From: Lactobacillales bacterium
Lineage (GTDB): Bacteria; Bacillota; Bacilli; Lactobacillales; Streptococcaceae
Assembly (NCBI GenBank): GCA_031257815.1
Contig: JAIRNX010000148.1
Coordinates: 1-5,464, forward strand
DNA length: 5,464 bases
Direction: 5' to 3'
The translations under genes and the position numbers were made by a program. The notes beneath the pieces are model-generated. The model was given only the letters and a program-made list of their open reading frames with translations, did no database searches and was not told the origin of the DNA. Shown one piece after another: positions 5,131-5,464 of the stretch; positions within the stretch are counted from its first letter, which is position 1; every line of letters begins with the position of its first letter.

Positions 5131-5373
5131 TCACCATACAATAGCTTGCGCTTTAAGATTTCTACTTAAATAGCTTTTAACTTTATAAATTACGACATCA
5201 ACAGCTACTGAAGCAGCACTAAGTAAGCCTGCAGATGCCAAACTACTTATTAATGAGGCTACCATAAATGCAGTTCCTCCCCAATCAATTGCATTAACAA
5301 TTCTTTCACCTACTCTAGATGAAACTCCTAGATAACCTGCTACATCAAATAAAATTGAACGTAAAGATTCCAT
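5131..5373 (-). CDS. Uberolysin-like circular bacteriocin precursor
   Basis: An 80-aa precursor of a secreted, ribosomally made antimicrobial peptide whose ends are joined head to tail. It aligns without gaps to uberolysin as I recall that sequence, with about half of the 70 mature positions identical. The C-terminal block SRNLKAQA is shared in full and is followed by IVW in place of VIW. Other shared points are AGY near the mature N-terminus, AID at 18-20 and ISAG/LASAG in the middle. The alignment predicts a 10-residue leader MESLRSILFD, cleavage between Asp10 and Val11, and a Val1-Trp70 ring bond. The mature peptide is hydrophobic and net positive (six Lys/Arg, three Asp/Glu), has no Cys, and fits the helical saposin-like fold that permeabilises Gram-positive membranes. 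The leader is longer than the 6 residues known for uberolysin. The start is firm: AAAGGAGG lies 5 nt upstream of the ATG. It is the first gene of the operon. Confidence 0.93.
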   Translation of the reverse strand: MESLRSILFDVAGYLGVSSRVGERIVNAIDWGGTAFMVASLISSLASAGLLSAASVAVDVVIYKVKSYLSRNLKAQAIVW

Positions 5374-5378
5374 GTTTT

Positions 5379-5386
5379 CCTCCTTT
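5379..5386 (-). promoter_or_regulatory. Strong ribosome binding site of the bacteriocin gene
   Basis: AAAGGAGG on the minus strand ends 5 nt before the ATG at 5373. It is a full anti-16S match and the strongest site in the window, in keeping with high production of the structural peptide. Confidence 0.85.
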
Positions 5387-5430
5387 TTTTGTAAAATTAT
5401 TACCTTTAAACATATAATTTTTGTAAAATT
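5386..5430. repeat. 13-bp direct repeat upstream of the bacteriocin gene
   Basis: TTTTTGTAAAATT occurs at 5386-5398 and again at 5418-5430, 32 bp apart, close to three helical turns. The copies flank the candidate -10 region of the bacteriocin promoter. They could be paired binding sites for a regulator, but in such A+T-rich DNA chance is possible. Confidence 0.4.
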
Positions 5431-5437
5431 TTAACAA
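5409..5437 (-). promoter_or_regulatory. Candidate promoter of the bacteriocin operon
   Basis: On the minus strand TTGTTA (5437-5432) and TATGTT (5414-5409) are separated by 17 bp, each matching the sigma-A consensus at four positions. Transcription would start about 30 nt before the bacteriocin ATG. TATATG (5416-5411) with a 15-bp spacer is an alternative -10. No better pair is visible before the window edge, but the true promoter could lie beyond 5464. Confidence 0.35.
5421..5437. promoter_or_regulatory. Near-palindrome over the candidate -35 region (possible operator)
   Basis: TTGTAAAATTTTAACAA is a 17-bp palindrome with one mismatched pair about its central base. It includes the candidate -35 box and one copy of the 13-bp direct repeat. 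A dimeric regulator could bind here, but no specific protein can be named. Confidence 0.3.
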
Positions 5438-5464
5438 TTGTAGTTTACATGGAATTTAAAAAAA

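Overview
The window comes from a low-G+C Gram-positive bacterium, most likely a member of the Lactobacillales of Streptococcus/Enterococcus type. The evidence is the A+T-rich sequence, strong AAAGGAGG-type ribosome binding sites, an Rgg/GadR/MutR-type regulator, and a bacteriocin precursor closely resembling uberolysin of Streptococcus uberis. The exact species cannot be read from the sequence.

Left part (1-1053). A plus-strand Rgg-family regulator of 314 aa starts at 109. A possible divergent gene starts at 23 on the minus strand and leaves the window after seven codons.

Right part (1529-5373, all minus strand). This is an apparently complete five-gene circular-bacteriocin operon, read right to left. 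Gene A (5373-5131) encodes an 80-aa precursor, predicted to give a 70-residue head-to-tail cyclised peptide. Gene B (4672-3053) is a large polytopic membrane protein. Gene C (3075-2545) is a SpoIIM/DUF95 membrane protein. Gene D (2472-1819) is an ABC ATPase. Gene E (1822-1529) is a small cationic membrane protein. The order matches the A-B-C-D-E layout of the uberolysin cluster as I recall it. By analogy, B, C and D probably mature and export the peptide, and D and E (perhaps with C) give producer immunity. A to B is separated by about 460 bp. B/C and D/E overlap, and C/D are 72 bp apart.

Non-coding parts. The two gene-free stretches hold related small inverted-repeat elements (MITE-like), with ends of the form GARCCTGTTAAC and 3-bp TNA flanks. 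One of 344 bp (1144-1487) lies just downstream of gene E, apparently inside the operon's terminator. A second (4773-5120) lies between A and B, and a third of 160 bp with almost perfect 46-bp arms (4894-5053) is nested inside it. They bracket genes B-E and leave the bacteriocin gene outside. They may change transcription between the structural gene and its maturation and immunity genes. Upstream of A are a candidate promoter, a near-palindrome and a 13-bp direct repeat with 32-bp spacing. Whether the convergent Rgg regulator controls the operon is not shown.
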